The notes under the pieces: model-generated
The model's database searches: none
Told to the model about the DNA's origin: nothing
What the model saw: the letters and a program-made list of their open reading frames with translations, nothing else
Program-made: the position numbers and the translations under genes
Shown here: positions 1 to 8,292 of the stretch, in pieces
Position numbering within the stretch: the first letter of the stretch is position 1
Layout of the letters: the number at the start of each line of letters is the position of its first letter
DNA from: Candidatus Borkfalkia ceftriaxoniphila
Lineage (GTDB): Bacteria > Bacillota > Clostridia > Christensenellales > Borkfalkiaceae
Reading direction: 5' to 3'
Length of the DNA stretch: 64,000 nucleotides
Assembly: GCF_004134775.1 (NCBI RefSeq)
Contig: NZ_SDOZ01000003.1
Location: forward strand, 49,087-113,086

Positions 1-625
1 GCTTTAAGATTTCATAAAGGTCTTTAATCATCGGAATATCTCGCATTGACGTTGCTGTCTTAGGCGTGTCAATTAACAGTTCCGTCTTCTTTATGCCGTT
101 TTCCTTAACATAAATCCGCTGGATTGTTTTCCTGATATGTATAACACCGTTTTCCGTGTCGATATCATCCCAAGTTAAAGCACATATTTCGCCGATACGA
201 ATGCCCGTGCTTAAACAAATGAAGATACCGAGATTGCGAAACGTGAAGTTATCTTCTACAAACCGCATAATTTTCTTTTGGTTTGTGATGGATAACACTT
301 CAAGTTCCTGCCGTTCCCGATCTGTCGGGAAGATAACGTCAATCGGAGCATAGACACAATAGTTTTTCTTTGCCCCGAATTTAAGAATCATCCGCAAAAC
401 GATAAGCATATCTTTAATCGTTTTTTGCGAAAGCCCTCCGTTCAACTTCTGCAAGACAAAATCTTGCACGTCCTTTTCGGTAACTGCTGTGAGATTACCG
501 AACGCCGGCTGTAAGTGTGTTTCAACGATAAGAGAGTATGCTGCAAACGTTGATTTCTTCACGAACTGCCTTTTTTCTTCCTTCCATAAGCCTGCTATTT
601 GGCTTATGTTTTTTTCTGTGACCAT
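1..625 (-). CDS. Tyrosine recombinase, second copy in inverted orientation (cut by window edge)
   Basis: This is the reverse complement of the start of the complete recombinase gene at 2015-2947, with the same ATG (623-625) and the same ribosome-binding site. About the first 208 codons are visible, including the first catalytic arginine in GIRIGE. The C-terminal catalytic part (HGLRH, LGHSN, final tyrosine) would lie to the left of the window. Whether this copy is complete, truncated or replaced by another gene there cannot be seen. Because the visible sequence is identical to the right copy, the two are either recently duplicated or kept identical by inversion, or one is an assembly product of a palindromic locus. 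Confidence 0.75.
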   Translation of the reverse strand, partial: MVTEKNISQIAGLWKEEKRQFVKKSTFAAYSLIVETHLQPAFGNLTAVTEKDVQDFVLQKLNGGLSQKTIKDMLIVLRMILKFGAKKNYCVYAPIDVIFPTDRERQELEVLSITNQKKIMRFVEDNFTFRNLGIFICLSTGIRIGEICALTWDDIDTENGVIHIRKTIQRIYVKENGIKKTELLIDTPKTATSMRDIPMIKDLYEILK

Positions 626-795
626 AATCGTTTTACCTCCTTGAAAATAGTCCACATAAATTTTAGTAAATTATTGAAGAAAGAAAATACGTTTAGGGAC
701 AGCGCACTCTCAATTAGTGATAAAAACGATAGCAAAATTTCGATAACTAATGAAAATATTAGCGATTTTCTATGTTTTATGATTTTGTTTTGGAC
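1..795. repeat. Left arm of a perfect long inverted repeat (at least 795 bp)
   Basis: Position x here pairs with position 2640-x on the right. Long stretches compared base by base are identical. The inner boundary is exact: identity starts with GTCC at 1845 (pairing with 795) and is lost inside it. The arm carries the 5' two thirds of the recombinase gene and the shared 3' end of the hsdS half-genes. It runs off the left edge of the window, so its true length is unknown. Confidence 0.93.
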
Positions 796-1317
796 TTGTA
801 TTCGTTTTGTTAAACATCCAATAAAATCACTTATTTTTAATTGTTCTGTTTCGCTCGGTAAAGAAAGTGGATATTGCATTATAAAGTTTTTATCTCCACG
901 GGGCATTTTTGAGCCTTTAACAGAACTCATTACGTAATTTATGAAATTATCATTAGCAAGCACATAATAAAGAAATTTGGGATTTATAGTCTTGCTGTTA
1001 AACACCAACACGTCCGCATTGCATACTCCGTCAAAATCTGCAAAACATACTTTTTTGAGATAAGGACGAATATTCCCCATAAGAATATCGTTTTTATTGA
1101 ACCCATCACCCGAAATGTACTCTGCGGATATAAATCTCTCTACTCCTTGAAAATTTTGCATAATATTTTCCGTGGAAACATAGTTTTTCTTTTCGGTAGT
1201 CCTACGGATTTTCCTATATTCACAAACATTTTTAAGAGTTGTACTTTGCCAATTTGTTGTAAATTCGTTGAATCTCAAAGTTGGAACTTTTGAGAAATTA
1301 TGTTTGTTATGTTCCAA
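604..1317 (-). CDS. hsdS: Type I restriction specificity subunit (HsdS), one-TRD half-gene A
   Basis: The protein has one target-recognition domain: VPTLRF followed by W about 10 residues on, then DILMGNIRPYLKKV and NADVLVF, which are typical HsdS patterns, then a conserved region ending QNKIIKHRKSLI. A full HsdS has two such halves (about 400 residues); this has one. Recognisable HsdS sequence begins at VPTLRF (about 1287). The TTG at 1317 is the only start available, with no promoter and no clear ribosome site, so this is probably a silent cassette that becomes expressed by recombination. The last 62 residues are identical to half-gene B. The tail after KSLI is hydrophobic and unlike usual HsdS, so the frame may be shifted there. 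Confidence 0.7.
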   Translation of the reverse strand: MEHNKHNFSKVPTLRFNEFTTNWQSTTLKNVCEYRKIRRTTEKKNYVSTENIMQNFQGVERFISAEYISGDGFNKNDILMGNIRPYLKKVCFADFDGVCNADVLVFNSKTINPKFLYYVLANDNFINYVMSSVKGSKMPRGDKNFIMQYPLSLPSETEQLKISDFIGCLTKRIQVQNKIIKHRKSLIFSLVIEILLSFLSLIESALSLNVFSFFNNLLKFMWTIFKEVKRLWSQKKT

Positions 1318-1330
1318 CTTTGAGATTCAA
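1268..1330. repeat. 20-bp perfect inverted repeat at the head-to-head hsdS junction
   Basis: TTGAATCTCAAAGTTGGAAC at 1268-1287 is the exact reverse complement of 1311-1330. Each arm encodes VPTLRF, the conserved start of the recognition domain, in its own half-gene, and 23 bases separate the arms. Short inverted repeats at the same place in hsdS are recombination sites in known hsdS shuffling systems. That this one is such a site is inference. Confidence 0.8.
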
Positions 1331-2036
1331 ATCGTTTGAGCAAGAATGGGAATATTCAACCATAGGAAAATGCTCAATATCTCTTGAATACGGAATGAAT
1401 GCGGCTGCGGTAAAATATGACGGAAAACATAAATATATCCGAATAACAGATATCGACGAAGAAACGAGTGCTTTTATACCTAATCCATTATCTTCACCCG
1501 ATGGCGAATTTGAGCAAAAATATCTTGTAAAAGAAAACGACATCCTTTTTGCAAGAACAGGTGCAAGCGTTGGAAAAAGTTACTTATATAACCCTAACGA
1601 TGGCGAATTATATTTCGCAGGATTTTTGATTCGCGCGAGAATAAAACCAGAATATAACGGAACTTTCATTTATTATCAAACCAAAAGCAAAAAGTATGAT
1701 AGATGGGTTAAATTAACGTCTATGAGGTCAGGACAACCCGGCATAAATTCGCAAGAATATTCAGGTTACCCGATTGCAATTACAGGCAAAGTCGAACAGG
1801 ATAAAATTGCTGATTTTCTTCAACTGATTGATAATAGAATCGCTGTCCAAAACAAAATCATAAAACATAGAAAATCGCTAATATTTTCATTAGTTATCGA
1901 AATTTTGCTATCGTTTTTATCACTAATTGAGAGTGCGCTGTCCCTAAACGTATTTTCTTTCTTCAATAATTTACTAAAATTTATGTGGACTATTTTCAAG
2001 GAGGTAAAACGATTATGGTCACAGAAAAAAACATAA
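1281..2036 (+). CDS. hsdS: Type I restriction specificity subunit (HsdS), one-TRD half-gene B
   Basis: This is a second single-TRD HsdS half. It starts with VPTLRFKSFEQEWEY, has the HsdS patterns YIRITDIDE, DILFARTGASVGKSY and AGFLIRARI, and ends with IADFLQLIDNRIAVQNKII. Its recognition domain is unrelated to that of half-gene A, while its final part is identical. Homology begins at 1311; the TTG at 1281 is only a formal start. The 3' end overlaps the recombinase start at 2015, whose ribosome site lies inside this gene. No hsdM or hsdR is in the window; they would be expected to the left. As a half HsdS it would need to dimerise or recombine with an expressed 5' part. Confidence 0.75.
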   Translation: MELLRNYVCYVPTLRFKSFEQEWEYSTIGKCSISLEYGMNAAAVKYDGKHKYIRITDIDEETSAFIPNPLSSPDGEFEQKYLVKENDILFARTGASVGKSYLYNPNDGELYFAGFLIRARIKPEYNGTFIYYQTKSKKYDRWVKLTSMRSGQPGINSQEYSGYPIAITGKVEQDKIADFLQLIDNRIAVQNKIIKHRKSLIFSLVIEILLSFLSLIESALSLNVFSFFNNLLKFMWTIFKEVKRLWSQKKT

Positions 2037-2639
2037 GCCAAATAGCAGGCTTATGGAAGGAAGAAAAAAGGCAGTTCGTGAAGAAATCAACGTTTGCAGC
2101 ATACTCTCTTATCGTTGAAACACACTTACAGCCGGCGTTCGGTAATCTCACAGCAGTTACCGAAAAGGACGTGCAAGATTTTGTCTTGCAGAAGTTGAAC
2201 GGAGGGCTTTCGCAAAAAACGATTAAAGATATGCTTATCGTTTTGCGGATGATTCTTAAATTCGGGGCAAAGAAAAACTATTGTGTCTATGCTCCGATTG
2301 ACGTTATCTTCCCGACAGATCGGGAACGGCAGGAACTTGAAGTGTTATCCATCACAAACCAAAAGAAAATTATGCGGTTTGTAGAAGATAACTTCACGTT
2401 TCGCAATCTCGGTATCTTCATTTGTTTAAGCACGGGCATTCGTATCGGCGAAATATGTGCTTTAACTTGGGATGATATCGACACGGAAAACGGTGTTATA
2501 CATATCAGGAAAACAATCCAGCGGATTTATGTTAAGGAAAACGGCATAAAGAAGACGGAACTGTTAATTGACACGCCTAAGACAGCAACGTCAATGCGAG
2601 ATATTCCGATGATTAAAGACCTTTATGAAATCTTAAAGC
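1845..2639. repeat. Right arm of the long inverted repeat
   Basis: This is the mirror of 1-795. It covers the shared hsdS 3' end and the first two thirds of the recombinase gene. Identity still holds at 2639, the partner of position 1, so the arm may continue further right. Confidence 0.93.
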
Positions 2640-2947
2640 CACTAAAAAAGGTCGTCAACAACGATTATTTCGTTTTGACTAATGAGGCAACGCCAACCGA
2701 ACCGCGAACATATCGTAACTACTATAAAAAGTTGCTTGATAAATTAGGAATACCGCCAATTAAATTTCACGGACTTCGCCACAGTTTTGCAACTCGGTGT
2801 ATTGAGAGTAAATGCGACTATAAAACAGTCAGCGTAATTTTAGGTCATTCTAATATAAGTACAACTCTCAATCTCTATGTGCATCCGAATTACGAACAGA
2901 AAAAGAAGTGCATTGATAAAATGTTTAGAAAGATAAAGAATACTTAA
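2015..2947 (+). CDS. Tyrosine recombinase (phage integrase family), probable hsdS invertase
   Basis: The protein of 310 residues has a SAM-like N-terminal core-binding domain (about 1-95) and a catalytic domain. The catalytic set is visible: Arg in STGIRIGE, H252 and R255 in HGLRHSFATRC, H278 in ILGHSNISTT and Y288 in LNLYVHP. The start is the ATG at 2015, preceded by AAGGAGG; it overlaps the end of hsdS half-gene B. Recombinases of this family lie beside hsdS genes in shuffling loci of Firmicutes and invert the recognition-domain cassettes, which is the inferred job here. An integrase role for an older element is possible but less likely, because tnpX supplies the element's own recombinase. 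Confidence 0.85.
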   Translation: MVTEKNISQIAGLWKEEKRQFVKKSTFAAYSLIVETHLQPAFGNLTAVTEKDVQDFVLQKLNGGLSQKTIKDMLIVLRMILKFGAKKNYCVYAPIDVIFPTDRERQELEVLSITNQKKIMRFVEDNFTFRNLGIFICLSTGIRIGEICALTWDDIDTENGVIHIRKTIQRIYVKENGIKKTELLIDTPKTATSMRDIPMIKDLYEILKPLKKVVNNDYFVLTNEATPTEPRTYRNYYKKLLDKLGIPPIKFHGLRHSFATRCIESKCDYKTVSVILGHSNISTTLNLYVHPNYEQKKKCIDKMFRKIKNT

Positions 2948-2952
2948 AGCGA

Positions 2953-2986
2953 AACGGGAAGTTTGATCTTATCAGACTTCCTGTTC
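2953..2986 (+). terminator. Rho-independent terminator of the recombinase gene
   Basis: The stem pairs AACGGGAAGTTTGAT with ATCAGACTTCCTGTT over a 3-base loop, allowing two internal mismatches, and is followed by CTTTT. It lies 6 bases after the stop codon. Confidence 0.7.
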
Positions 2987-3088
2987 TTTTATGAAGAAGA
3001 AAGAAGTTTTTGCGTTGAAATTTCTAACATAAATGCGGGAAAATTTAACCAGCCAATGTTTGTCCTATGTGAAAAAATTATGAATTTT

Positions 3089-3400
3089 TTCAAAAACACC
3101 CCAACAAACGGCTTAAAACTTTCCAATAATAGTGAGGGGGTATTTCAAAGTGTCCGAATAAGTATCAAGGCGTGCTTATGGCTTATTGTCTATAGAGGAT
3201 AAAAAAGTTTTATAAAACCTTGTATTTATTGCGACAACTTTCCAATTATAGTGAAGGAGGTTTAGAAAAACTTTTGTAAAATACCCTAACAAAATGGCTT
3301 TAGAATGTCCATATATAGTGAAGGGAGTTTGGAAAAATTCTTGTAAAATACCCCGCCAGACAGTCGGCAACTTTCCAATAATAGTAGAGAGAAGTTTCTC
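3089..3400 (+). repeat. Degenerate 66-67 bp tandem repeats in a gene-free spacer
   Basis: A unit made of a CTTTCCAATAATAGTGAAGG-like core, then GTTTGGAAAAA, then TTGTAAAATACCCC, then a CAAA..GGCTT block recurs. The TAGTG core is at 3130, 3249, 3316 and (as TAGTA) 3382, and a weak copy can be seen near 3191. Both halves of the unit are conserved, so there are no unique spacers. The rest of the gap from 2948 to 3758 holds only an upstream AT-rich stretch, a start-like site at 3458 and a short open frame before the tnpV promoter. Confidence 0.7.
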
Positions 3401-3457
3401 GGCTGTTGCTCATAAAGGGATAACAGAAAAAAACAAACGAAATAAGGAGCGAAAACG

Positions 3458-3688
3458 ATGAAACCAAACACAAGTTAAAGAATTATCAAAGGATAATAAC
3501 ACGAAATCAGCAAGAAAATAGTTAGTTATTCGGCATCAAAAAACAAGCAGGATAAGGATTTTCCAAACTATCGGAAAATCGCAGGTTTGAACAAGTCGGA
3601 AACCGACTTTTCTCAAAACGAAAAAAATCACTACCCTAAAACAAAAATTTTGCACTCTTTATGCCTTTGTTCACAGAAAAGAGCTTGA
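3458..3688 (+). pseudogene. Possible gene remnant after a good ribosome-binding site
   Basis: AAGGAG stands 8 bases before an ATG at 3458, but the frame stops after six codons. Shifted by one base it continues as KELSKDNNTKSARK and stops again. A third open stretch from about 3520 encodes a 55-residue hydrophilic, Lys/Asn-rich peptide ending at 3688. I do not recognise any of it. It may be a decayed element gene with frameshifts, or non-coding sequence that is open by chance. Confidence 0.25.
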
Positions 3689-3713
3689 CTTCGATAAGTG
3701 AATACGATAAAAT
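3685..3713 (+). promoter_or_regulatory. Sigma-A promoter of the tnpV gene set
   Basis: TTGACT at 3685-3690 and TAAAAT at 3708-3713 have a 17-base spacer, 46 bases before the tnpV start. Confidence 0.65.
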
Positions 3714-3734
3714 AATATTGTCGTATAGATACGA
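3702..3734. promoter_or_regulatory. Candidate operator: ATACGA half-sites and a perfect palindrome
   Basis: ATACGA at 3702-3707 overlaps the -10 box, and TCGTATAGATACGA at 3721-3734 is a perfect palindrome covering the likely transcription start. The arrangement suggests repression of the tnp module by an unidentified DNA-binding protein; the small basic protein at 4136 is one candidate. Confidence 0.5.
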
Positions 3735-3758
3735 TAATGTTTAATGAGGAGTTTTGCT

Positions 3759-4121
3759 ATGAATAACGACGAAATTTTAATGAAAGCCCAAAACGGTGAA
3801 GGCTTAACGGTTGAAGAAATCAAAGTGTATCAAAGTATTGTAAAACCGATAAAACACGTTTACGGCAAATACGGTACGCTTGCCAAAATCTATTTGCAAG
3901 AGCATAATGTCGGAAAATATTGGGTGCTCGGCGGCGATCTTCCCGATTATCTTCACGGAATAGACAGGCAAGCGGAAGAACTTTATTCTGTTATGTACGA
4001 CAAATTGTCTAAAGATGAAAAATACAAACGGACAGGCAATTATTTAGAAGACGTCAGACGAATAAAAGAAATGCAAGACCGTATTGAAGAAGAAATCTTA
4101 AACGAAATCGTTTACGCATAA
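3759..4121 (+). CDS. tnpV: TnpV-family transposon-encoded protein
   Basis: The protein has 120 residues. It matches the TnpV family of Tn4451-like elements in its VYGKYGTLAKIYLQEH motif, the DLPDYLHGIDRQAEEL stretch and a C-terminal helix ending RIEEEILNEIVY. The start is the ATG at 3759 after GAGGAG; an upstream in-frame ATG at 3744 lacks a ribosome site. The family has no established biochemical function. It is the first gene of the element's terminal operon and has its own promoter and possible operator. Confidence 0.8.
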   Translation: MNNDEILMKAQNGEGLTVEEIKVYQSIVKPIKHVYGKYGTLAKIYLQEHNVGKYWVLGGDLPDYLHGIDRQAEELYSVMYDKLSKDEKYKRTGNYLEDVRRIKEMQDRIEEEILNEIVYA

Positions 4122-4135
4122 GGAGTATTGCAACT

Positions 4136-4366
4136 ATGGAACGAAAGGAAGACTCATCAAGACGCATAACCCGCAGGAAGTATGAAGAAAAGCACAAGGA
4201 AAGAAGAAAACAAACGAGCGGCAATTTTGGAACGATGATTCCACGTGCCCTATATGATGAAATAAATGAGTTTCTTCGGGTGAACAACATAACGAAAGTT
4301 AGGTTAATTGTGGAAGGATACGAAGCGTTAAAGCGAGAACTGAGTAACACAACGCAAAATAAGTAA
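4136..4366 (+). CDS. Small basic protein of the tnp module, possible ribbon-helix-helix DNA binder
   Basis: The protein has 76 residues. A strongly charged N-terminus (RRITRRKYEEKHKERRK) is followed by a strand-like GNFGTMIPRALYDEINEFL and a helix (NITKVRLIVEGYEALKREL). That strand-helix-helix order resembles small ribbon-helix-helix regulators, but I cannot name a family with certainty. It has a good AAGGAG site, lies 14 bases after tnpV and sits in the same operon as tnpW and tnpX, so a role in regulating or assisting excision is plausible but not shown. Confidence 0.7.
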   Translation: MERKEDSSRRITRRKYEEKHKERRKQTSGNFGTMIPRALYDEINEFLRVNNITKVRLIVEGYEALKRELSNTTQNK

Positions 4367-4414
4367 TCTTTCCCCTTCTTAGCGTGTTTGCGTAATAAGA
4401 TCTAAGGAGATTAA

Positions 4415-4609
4415 ATTACGGAAAACACGATTAAAGAAATAGTATATGATAAGAAAATCGGCAACACGGTTTATACTGTCGTTGTCAAACCAAGCGTAAC
4501 CGCCAAGACAAATATCTTTGATATCACAAAAAGGATAATAGAAGCCTATGTAGAAGATATGCTGTCGGTTAAATATAACGAACTTGCAGAGTGTTCTCAG
4601 AAGGAGTAA
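4415..4609 (+). CDS. tnpW: TnpW-like small protein, apparently starting at ATT
   Basis: An open frame of 64 codons begins TENTIKEIVYDKKIG and ends LAECSQKE before the stop at 4607-4609. It resembles small TnpW-type proteins encoded next to tnpX (STIKKI..TVY.V.. pattern). No ATG, GTG or TTG precedes the conserved part. The only codon correctly placed after AAGGAG (4405-4410, 4-base gap) is ATT at 4415. Either this is a true ATT start, known from infC, or the ATG has mutated and translation is weak. The frame runs directly into the ribosome site of tnpX, which suggests translational coupling. Confidence 0.6.
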   Translation: MTENTIKEIVYDKKIGNTVYTVVVKPSVTAKTNIFDITKRIIEAYVEDMLSVKYNELAECSQKE

Positions 4610-6226
<1,617 letters not shown>

Positions 6227-6235
6227 AAGACAAGA

Positions 6236-6268
6236 AAACAGGCGTAAGTTTTTCGCCTACGCCTGTTT
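6236..6268 (+). terminator. Hairpin after tnpX, near the element's right end
   Basis: AAACAGGCGTA (6236-6246) pairs perfectly with 6258-6268 around an 11-base loop. There is no long T run after it, so it may act as a terminator or as part of the element end. Confidence 0.6.
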
Positions 6269-6316
6269 CCCTAATGGTGACACCCTTTCCGCCTCTCTTT
6301 TTTGCGCACCCCGCAG

Positions 6317-6874
6317 CTACTCTTTTTTGACAGAAAAACCGTAGGTTCCCAAAGTTTTCCCTGTCGCCACATAACGATTTTGCACGTAAGCGACCAAATC
6401 ACCGTCGGGAATAAACAGACGCTTATTATCGGATACATATTTTTCGGAAACCGCGACATTGACGATCTCCGCTACAAACATGACGTGCGTCCCCAGTTCG
6501 ACCGTATTTTTCACGACACATTCCAAAGCAACGGGACTTTCCGCGATCCGGGGAGCGCGCACTTTTTCGCACGCCTCTTTCGTCAAAGAAAACTTATCGA
6601 ATTTGTCCACCAATCGCCCCGACACTACGCCGCACCCGTCGCACACGGGCAGCAACTCTTTCGTAACCAGATTGACGACAAACTCACCCGTCTTTCTGAT
6701 CAATTCATAAGAATAGCGGCTGGGGCGCACGGAAATCGAAAGCATCGGCGGCTCGGAATTCACCGTACCCGTCCAGGCAATCGTAACGATATCCGATGCT
6801 TCCATATCTCCGCAGGACACCATAACCACCGATACGGGTGCCAGATCCGTAGAGGGTTTAACATTGATTTTCAT
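6317..6874 (-). CDS. Flavin reductase domain protein (FMN-binding split barrel)
   Basis: The protein has 185 residues, of the size and pattern of single-domain flavin reductase-like proteins: an N-terminal PVSVVMVSCGD, then NSEPPMLSISVRPSRYSYELI and TGEFVVNLVT, which form the FMN-binding face. The start is the ATG at 6874, preceded by GGAGG; a longer frame from 6913 has no ribosome site. It probably binds FMN and reduces a flavin or small redox partner. No partner gene is adjacent. It is the first host gene beside the integrative element and is intact. A 19-bp palindromic motif shared with the pflA region lies just upstream at 6889-6907. Confidence 0.85.
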   Translation of the reverse strand: MKINVKPSTDLAPVSVVMVSCGDMEASDIVTIAWTGTVNSEPPMLSISVRPSRYSYELIRKTGEFVVNLVTKELLPVCDGCGVVSGRLVDKFDKFSLTKEACEKVRAPRIAESPVALECVVKNTVELGTHVMFVAEIVNVAVSEKYVSDNKRLFIPDGDLVAYVQNRYVATGKTLGTYGFSVKKE

Positions 6875-6888
6875 ACCTTTACCTCCGT

Positions 6889-6907
6889 TTATGTCACACA
6901 TAGTACT
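6889..6907 (-). promoter_or_regulatory. 19-bp motif shared with the pflA 3' side; candidate operator
   Basis: Read on the minus strand, AGTACTATGTGTGACATAA contains the palindrome TATGT-GTG-ACATA and the palindrome AGTACT. It lies 15-33 bases before the flavin reductase start. The same 19 bases occur at 55037-55055. The length makes chance identity very unlikely. Confidence 0.55.
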
Positions 6908-6920
6908 ATTCATATTGAAA

Positions 6921-7565
6921 TTATCTATATAATTCCGTCAAAAATGCCATATCTTTTAACTCTTTCCTCAATTTGCGGTATGAAGGGCAAAACTGTTCCA
7001 CTTCCGCCCAAAAGTCAGCCGAATGGTTGAGAAACTTTAAGTGACAGAGTTCGTGTACCAAAATATATTCACGTAGCGGCGGGCGCAAAAACAGGATGCG
7101 CCAATTTATTTTGATCAGGCCGCGGGAATCGCAACTGCCCCACTTCGCTTTAAAATCCCGCACTTGCAGGTCTTCAGGCATAACTCCGATCTTCTTTCCC
7201 AGACGGTAAACGTCTTCCTCGATGCAGGAGGAATAATTCTTTTCCAGCCATTTACGAAGATAAGCAATCTCTTTTAAGCAGACAGTATCGGTGCTTTCGG
7301 AATTTTTCGCCGCGCCGAGCAACAATTTCTTTTCGGTGCCGCAAATTAAAACCGTTCGATATTCCTTTACCGAAGCAAAGCGTTGACGCGATTGCTCCTG
7401 CTCGGCAAGTTTCTTTTGTATCCAGTCGCTGTGTTCGCCTAAAAACCGACAAAGGCTCTCGTTTGAAAAACGCATCGGCACGCGGACGATCACCCTTCCG
7501 TCGCGAACGGTAATCCCGAGAGAACGTCTGGACGAGCGCATTACAGTGTATTCAAAATCAAGCAA
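6921..7565 (-). CDS. M48/YgjP-type zinc metallopeptidase
   Basis: The protein has 214 residues. The zinc site is HELCHLKFLNHSADFW (HExxH with a downstream H), followed by a short helix FCPSYRKLRKELK, as in YgjP/SprT-like small metallopeptidases. Before it lies WGSCDSRGLIKINWRILFL, also conserved in this family. The substrate is unknown. The start is probably the TTG at 7565, which overlaps the last codons of the upstream thioesterase gene (AAGGGTG just before it); the ATG at 7541 is an alternative. It is translationally coupled to the thioesterase, though no shared function is evident. Confidence 0.85.
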   Translation of the reverse strand: MLDFEYTVMRSSRRSLGITVRDGRVIVRVPMRFSNESLCRFLGEHSDWIQKKLAEQEQSRQRFASVKEYRTVLICGTEKKLLLGAAKNSESTDTVCLKEIAYLRKWLEKNYSSCIEEDVYRLGKKIGVMPEDLQVRDFKAKWGSCDSRGLIKINWRILFLRPPLREYILVHELCHLKFLNHSADFWAEVEQFCPSYRKLRKELKDMAFLTELYR

Positions 7566-8292
7566 AACACACCCTTGCCGAAATCACCGATTCTTCACCG
7601 TTTTTTACGCCTTCTACGATAAAGACATCCTTCGAGATCTGATCCCGATAAAAATTCAAAACGTCCTTTTCATGCGTCTGTTTTACGTAGTTGATCTGAA
7701 AACTTTTTACGCGCCGCGCAGTCAGTTCTTCGATGGAAAAACAGTTGAATACATAATCGGCATATTTGATATTGTTGACGTGATAATTCAAATCATATTC
7801 GGAATGCGCGATTTTCAGCGTAAACGAAGGTTCGATTTTGTCCTCAACGAAAGGAATTCGCCAATCGCAAAAATCCACTGCGCGTTCTTCAATGAATCGC
7901 TCCGTTTTCTGATTGATGGCGGAAGCGGGCGCGATCCGCCCCGTTACAGAGTCCAACAGACACCAACGCGAAAGCGCGCGCACGCGCGGTTCGTTATTTT
8001 TACACACCAGAAAACTGCGCTCGAAAATGGCTTTATTTGGCTCGTGCGGCCAGGTCGCAATCTGCACCGTATCGCCGTAATACACCGGCTCGGTCAATTC
8101 CACATAAATTTTGGATAACACCCAAAAAAGCCCTCGCGGGCGCAGGTCGGGATAGCCGACTCCCAGCAAACTGCTATTGATCCCCGCCGTTTCCTGAAAA
8201 AAATTCAAGATTGCGGAGGGCTTTAATTCTTGTTTAAAGTCGGTGTCGGAAGTAACGAGTTTATGCTCGCATTCGTATTTTTCGTAAGACAT
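7558..8292 (-). CDS. Acyl-ACP thioesterase (FatA/FatB-like)
   Basis: The protein has 244 residues forming two hotdog halves. The catalytic set DLNYHVNNIKY fits the DxNxHVNN motif of acyl-ACP thioesterases, and the N-terminal half has FQETAGINSSLLGVG and VYYGDTVQIATWP. It hydrolyses acyl-ACP to free fatty acid and so controls chain release in the cytoplasm. It shares an 8-base overlap with the metallopeptidase gene downstream. It faces away from the PadR-type gene at 8485, so the two share the intergenic region 8293-8484. Confidence 0.88.
   Translation of the reverse strand: MSYEKYECEHKLVTSDTDFKQELKPSAILNFFQETAGINSSLLGVGYPDLRPRGLFWVLSKIYVELTEPVYYGDTVQIATWPHEPNKAIFERSFLVCKNNEPRVRALSRWCLLDSVTGRIAPASAINQKTERFIEERAVDFCDWRIPFVEDKIEPSFTLKIAHSEYDLNYHVNNIKYADYVFNCFSIEELTARRVKSFQINYVKQTHEKDVLNFYRDQISKDVFIVEGVKNGEESVISARVCFA

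Noticed and set aside
599..937. Plus-strand frame over the left repeat arm
   Set aside because: It is the reverse strand of the hsdS half-gene A 3' end; the same frame appears mirrored at 1820-2041.
1..2639. Simple fold-back assembly artefact as the full explanation of the inverted repeat
   Set aside because: The central parts (796-1267 and 1331-1844) are unrelated to each other and the 20-bp repeat has a different centre, so a plain fold-back cannot produce it. An artefact from mixed orientations remains possible and is noted in the finding.
3089..3400. CRISPR array
   Set aside because: The stretches between the cores are themselves conserved, copies diverge, spacing is uneven (119, 67, 66) and no cas genes are near.
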